A program made the translations under genes and the position numbers. DNA of 34,812 bases from Minisyncoccota bacterium. GTDB taxonomy: Bacteria; Patescibacteriota; Microgenomatia; UBA1400; PJMF01. The notes beneath the pieces are model-generated. The model was not told the origin of the DNA and ran no database searches. It saw only the letters and a program-made list of their open reading frames with translations. Shown piece after piece: positions 32,363 to 34,812 of this stretch. Location of the stretch: positions 1 through 34,812 of the forward strand of contig JAAZKO010000016.1 in assembly GCA_012799795.1 (NCBI GenBank), in the 5' to 3' direction. Position 1 is the first letter of the stretch; every line of letters begins with the position of its first letter.

Positions 32363-32962
32363 TTAACTAGTTGGTAAATCTCGATGACAAAACTCATTTT
32401 CATCACCAATAATCATCACTCTCACACCATATAAAACCTCCATCACAAAGGGGTCTCTACGTGTTTTTCTAAATTCAAACTCATCCGCACTAAGCACTGC
32501 ATAATTAATTTCTCGACCCAACTCCTTTTGTTCTGCCCTAATTAATTCTTCTAATTCGGCTAAAACTACATCTCCAATAAATAAAATATCTAACTCATCG
32601 ACTCGTGGTGCCTGGCGACTAGCAAAAGTCCCAGAAAACATTACAAACGACAAAGACCCTAATTTACGTCTATTGCGACGAATCTTTTTACCTAAACCAG
32701 TGCTTTTAGCCACAACTCTTTGTAATTCCTGATGATAGAGATAGCGTTTATTGAGGTAATAATATAAACGATTGCCTCGCTGCTCACTCTTTAACAAACC
32801 ACAATCCAACATTCTCTCCAATTCCCTTCTGACTGCATTAATTTCTTCTTTAACCAAACGAGTGATTTCTCGAACATAATACATCTCTTCCGGATTTTTA
32901 TAAAATAATTCCAGAACTTTCACTCTAACTTTGGAGATTAATAAATCATTAAGACAGGACAT
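32363..32962 (-). CDS. Winged-helix protein with nucleotidyltransferase-like domain
   Basis: A 199-residue protein. Residues 1-75 form a winged helix of the ArsR/MarR-like type (VKVLELFYKNPEEMYYVREI, then NAVRRELERMLDCGLLK and the wing NRLYYYL). Residues 103-130 resemble the minimal nucleotidyltransferase core, SGTFASRQAPRVDELDILF, but Glu123 stands where the first catalytic Asp of the SDIDLLV motif is expected, so activity is doubtful. It may be a regulator that senses a nucleotide. It is the first gene of the minus-strand unit leading into secD and secF, with AAAAGGAA before the ATG and a good promoter at 33011-33039. Its base composition is less AT-rich than its neighbours. Confidence 0.7.
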   Translation of the reverse strand: MSCLNDLLISKVRVKVLELFYKNPEEMYYVREITRLVKEEINAVRRELERMLDCGLLKSEQRGNRLYYYLNKRYLYHQELQRVVAKSTGLGKKIRRNRRKLGSLSFVMFSGTFASRQAPRVDELDILFIGDVVLAELEELIRAEQKELGREINYAVLSADEFEFRKTRRDPFVMEVLYGVRVMIIGDENEFCHRDLPTS

Positions 32963-33010
32963 AATTATTCCTTTTTTTGTTAAGTATTTTTTGAAATCAA
33001 AATTTACTCA

Positions 33011-33039
33011 ATTTTACGTGATTGAAATAAAAAAAACAA
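33011..33039 (-). promoter_or_regulatory. Candidate promoter of the winged-helix/secD/secF operon
   Basis: On the minus strand TTGTTT (33039-33034) and TAAAAT (33016-33011) are spaced by exactly 17 bases, giving a leader of about 40 bases that contains the Shine-Dalgarno of the gene starting at 32962. It lies downstream of the terminator of the previous gene. Confidence 0.45.
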
Positions 33040-33064
33040 GTGATAAGTTTGAAACAATTATTAT

Positions 33065-33088
33065 AAAAAAGCCGGCAAAAGCCGGCTT
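33065..33088 (-). terminator. Rho-independent terminator after the DUF3048 gene
   Basis: Perfect 8-bp stem AAGCCGGC/GCCGGCTT with a 4-base loop (33069-33088). On the minus strand it is followed by a run of T (33070-33065). It stands 27 bases past the stop at 33115. It is the only strong GC-rich hairpin seen in the window. Confidence 0.9.
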
Positions 33089-33114
33089 ATTAATTACGAA
33101 TTTATTCTTAAAAA

Positions 33115-34302
33115 TTAATAGCCAACTTCACTGCCAGTGGCCAAAACACTAATCCAAATCTGTCCGGGAGCTAGCTCAACTGCTTTACCCCTTACATCAG
33201 TGAATTCTAATTCTGCTTCGCGACTTAATTTATTCCAATTGGCTTCAATTGCTTCTTGGCCATGTTTAAAAATGAGAGCCTTACCCTTGCCAACAGTGGT
33301 ATAAAGCATGTGTTTAAGTTCATTGATTGGTCCCTTTTCTGTAGTAAAAAGTACAATCACGGTGCTTGCGGCTATAACCTCGTCATTATTTAAATCACGC
33401 TGTTCTTCTCCAGCATTATTTCGTCGATAGGCATCTAAATTCTCATCATAATTCCATTCAACTGAGAATTGATTATAACCAGACCAAAAATCATAACTAA
33501 TCTGTCGCACTGTTCCTGGAGATTGAGCTTCTTCTTCAAACGCCCAACCCGAATAATTATCTTGCCAAGGGGCTGCAGGAATTGTTTTGCGATTTACTAT
33601 TCGCTCTGGAGTTAGATTAGTCCAATCCCTTTTAGCAGCTACTTCCCAAAGCGCTTCTGTTTCACTTTGCATAGTATGTTCGGTTTCTACGGTTTTACCT
33701 GGGATTCGCTTATAATTGCGCACAAAAGTTGGATAACCAATGGAAAACTGATCCATGTCGTTTTCGCTTCGCCAGCCATAATCAGCAATTTGACCAAGAG
33801 CGTTACTTGGTCCAGACAAATTGGCTCCGCCAACGTGCACATACATGGGCAAATTAAATCCTGAAGCCCAATCTACAAAATAAGTACGAGCACTCCGGAC
33901 TGGAGCAATTACTACGTTCTCATTTTGGGCAGCACAGTAATAAAGAGCGGCAAAACGAGTAACACCGCCCTCTGCAACAGCCTCAAAAATAACGTCAGCT
34001 CGACTTAATCCAGAATGGGGTCTTGCGCTTGGGGAATTTTCCACCATTACAAATAAAGGTCTTCTGCTCTCCCAAGCATTTTTTTCCGTTAAAGTATAGT
34101 ATTTGCCATTCAATGGACAGGCTTGGTCTTTAGCTTCATTAGGATCAATATCAAGTAATCCAGCTAAGATTGACTCTTTCTGTTCTCCTTTGGGCCCATC
34201 CAAAGCTATTGCTTTTCTAGAAAAATAAGAAAAAGTAAAAAACGAGATTAAGCTAGATGCTAAATAAAAAAACAATAAAATAATTAAATTCTTTTTAGGC
34301 AT
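33115..34302 (-). CDS. DUF3048 (YerB-like) extracytoplasmic protein
   Basis: A 395-residue protein with an N-terminal membrane anchor or signal (5-27) and no lipobox cysteine. The DUF3048 signature is clear: FVMVENSPSARPHSGLSRAD, then FEAVAEGGVTRF, PVRSARTYFVDWA, VHVGGANLSGP, and a second half with AAPWQDNYSGWAF, VIVLFTTEK and the terminal GQIWISVLATGSEV. Family members are exported and of unknown biochemical function; one is YerB of Bacillus subtilis. AAAGG lies about 12 bases before the ATG, a long spacing. It is the last gene before a strong terminator, downstream of the small basic membrane protein. Confidence 0.9.
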   Translation of the reverse strand: MPKKNLIILLFFYLASSLISFFTFSYFSRKAIALDGPKGEQKESILAGLLDIDPNEAKDQACPLNGKYYTLTEKNAWESRRPLFVMVENSPSARPHSGLSRADVIFEAVAEGGVTRFAALYYCAAQNENVVIAPVRSARTYFVDWASGFNLPMYVHVGGANLSGPSNALGQIADYGWRSENDMDQFSIGYPTFVRNYKRIPGKTVETEHTMQSETEALWEVAAKRDWTNLTPERIVNRKTIPAAPWQDNYSGWAFEEEAQSPGTVRQISYDFWSGYNQFSVEWNYDENLDAYRRNNAGEEQRDLNNDEVIAASTVIVLFTTEKGPINELKHMLYTTVGKGKALIFKHGQEAIEANWNKLSREAELEFTDVRGKAVELAPGQIWISVLATGSEVGY

Positions 34303-34336
34303 AGTGCTTCACTACCTTTCTAAAAAATTAACAATC

Positions 34337-34585
34337 CTAAGTATAGCGCAAAACAATTAAAGCTAAAACTACTAAAACTACCAGGGTGACTAGCAATGTC
34401 TTTTTTAAATCCTGATTAATTAATTTTGGATCATAATTAAATAAACTAGTAATTTGCTCAGTCTTTATTATTTCTTTTTTTTCTAATTTTTGATGCGTTT
34501 TTTCACTAGCAAGTGGTTTTTTTGCAGTTTTGATTAATCTTTTTTTTGCTCTGATTTTATCAATTTTCCGACGTTTTTTTGCCAT
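34337..34585 (-). CDS. Small lysine-rich tail-anchored membrane protein
   Basis: An 82-residue hypothetical protein that I do not recognise. The first 30 residues are very basic (MAKKRRKIDKIRAKKRL), a mixed linker follows, and a single hydrophobic helix occupies residues 63-79, with RYT at the end. The predicted topology has the basic part in the cytoplasm, where it could contact RNA, DNA or lipid head groups. It lies 23 bases after the site-2 protease gene and 34 bases before the DUF3048 gene, all on the minus strand, suggesting a shared transcript. The start is the ATG at 34585; no clear ribosome site. Confidence 0.7.
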   Translation of the reverse strand: MAKKRRKIDKIRAKKRLIKTAKKPLASEKTHQKLEKKEIIKTEQITSLFNYDPKLINQDLKKTLLVTLVVLVVLALIVLRYT

Positions 34586-34608
34586 AATTCATTTACTCAA
34601 GATCTATT

Positions 34609-34812
34609 TTAAAAAAATTTCATTACATCATTGACAGATACAAAAACCATCAACAGGATTAAAACAAAAAACCCTAAATAATTTGCCCAGTTAGCTATCT
34701 TCTCAATTTTATTTTTGGCAATCACTTTTTCTAATAATATAAAAACTGCTCGACCACCATCCAAAGCTGGAATAGGCAATAAATTCATTACCCCTAAATT
34801 TATTGATAATAG
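34609..34812 (-). CDS. Site-2 zinc metalloprotease (RseP/S2P family), C-terminal part only
   Basis: Reading in from the right edge of the window on the minus strand, 67 codons encode LGVMNLLPIPALDGGRAVF, a hydrophobic helix (GFFVLILLMVFVSV) and a stop at 34609. The NLLPIPALDGGR segment is the third conserved motif of membrane-embedded site-2 proteases, whose Asp binds the catalytic zinc. The HExxH half lies outside the window. The enzyme would cut membrane proteins within the bilayer, as RseP does in stress signalling and signal-peptide clearance. It heads the run followed by the small basic protein and the DUF3048 gene. Confidence 0.88.
   Translation of the reverse strand, partial: LLSINLGVMNLLPIPALDGGRAVFILLEKVIAKNKIEKIANWANYLGFFVLILLMVFVSVNDVMKFF

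Noticed and set aside
1..34812. CRISPR arrays, insertion sequences, rRNA genes and origins
   Set aside because: No spaced direct repeats, transposase sequence, rRNA core motifs or dnaA-box clusters were seen on either strand.

Overview
This is an AT-rich, densely packed bacterial window that uses the standard bacterial code: TAA, TAG and TGA all end genes here. Most intergenic gaps are under 100 bases, and many neighbouring genes overlap by 4-20 bases. The gene mix suggests a member of the Candidate Phyla Radiation (Patescibacteria), in or near the Parcubacteria. It includes small divergent housekeeping proteins, DsbA-like and thioredoxin/DsbD-like redox proteins, winged-helix/nucleotidyltransferase proteins, a DUF3048 protein, many GT-C membrane glycosyltransferases, and a fermentative pyruvate formate-lyase plus ADP-forming acetyl-CoA synthetase module. 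That assignment is inference from content; no 16S rRNA or ribosomal protein is present to prove it.

Region 1 (2-12689) is a surface-glycan locus. rmlC (5' truncated), rmlB and rmlD make dTDP-L-rhamnose. After a lone opposite-strand trmD come ugd (UDP-glucuronate) and rmd plus gmd (GDP-D-rhamnose). They are followed by a DPM1-like polyprenyl-phosphate mannose synthase fused to a GtrA domain, an ALG5-like glucosyltransferase, and three multi-span GT-C enzymes. Together they would make nucleotide sugars, load some onto polyprenyl phosphate inside the membrane, and transfer them outside.

Region 2 (12771-16527) is a regulatory patch. It holds a soluble histidine kinase with no sensor domain, a convergent OmpR-type response regulator whose 3' end overlaps the kinase gene, a tRNA-Gln(CUG), a DUF488 protein, a membrane protein with a kinase fold that has lost its catalytic residues, and a winged-helix/nucleotidyltransferase protein.

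Region 3 (16574-23557) holds xth and then a minus-strand fermentation operon: pflB, pflA, a fused ADP-forming acetyl-CoA synthetase, and a CoaD-CoaE fusion. It converts pyruvate to formate, acetate and ATP, and supplies the CoA needed.

Region 4 (23721-30047) holds a thioredoxin/DsbD-like membrane protein interrupted by an in-frame TAG, prmC, a DsbA-like protein, recJ, and a CCA-adding/poly(A) polymerase-type enzyme with a lysine-rich insertion. Region 5 (30070-34812, all minus strand) holds secF, secD, a winged-helix/nucleotidyltransferase-like gene, a terminator, a DUF3048 protein, a small tail-anchored basic protein and the C-terminus of a site-2 protease.

Several promoters (14255, 16540, 16561, 28416 and 28422) place the -10 box only 6-9 bases before the start codon, suggesting leaderless mRNAs. 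The items most worth a second look are the sensorless kinase/regulator/membrane pseudokinase trio, the TAG-split redox protein, the CoaD-CoaE fusion in the fermentation operon, and the leaderless promoters.
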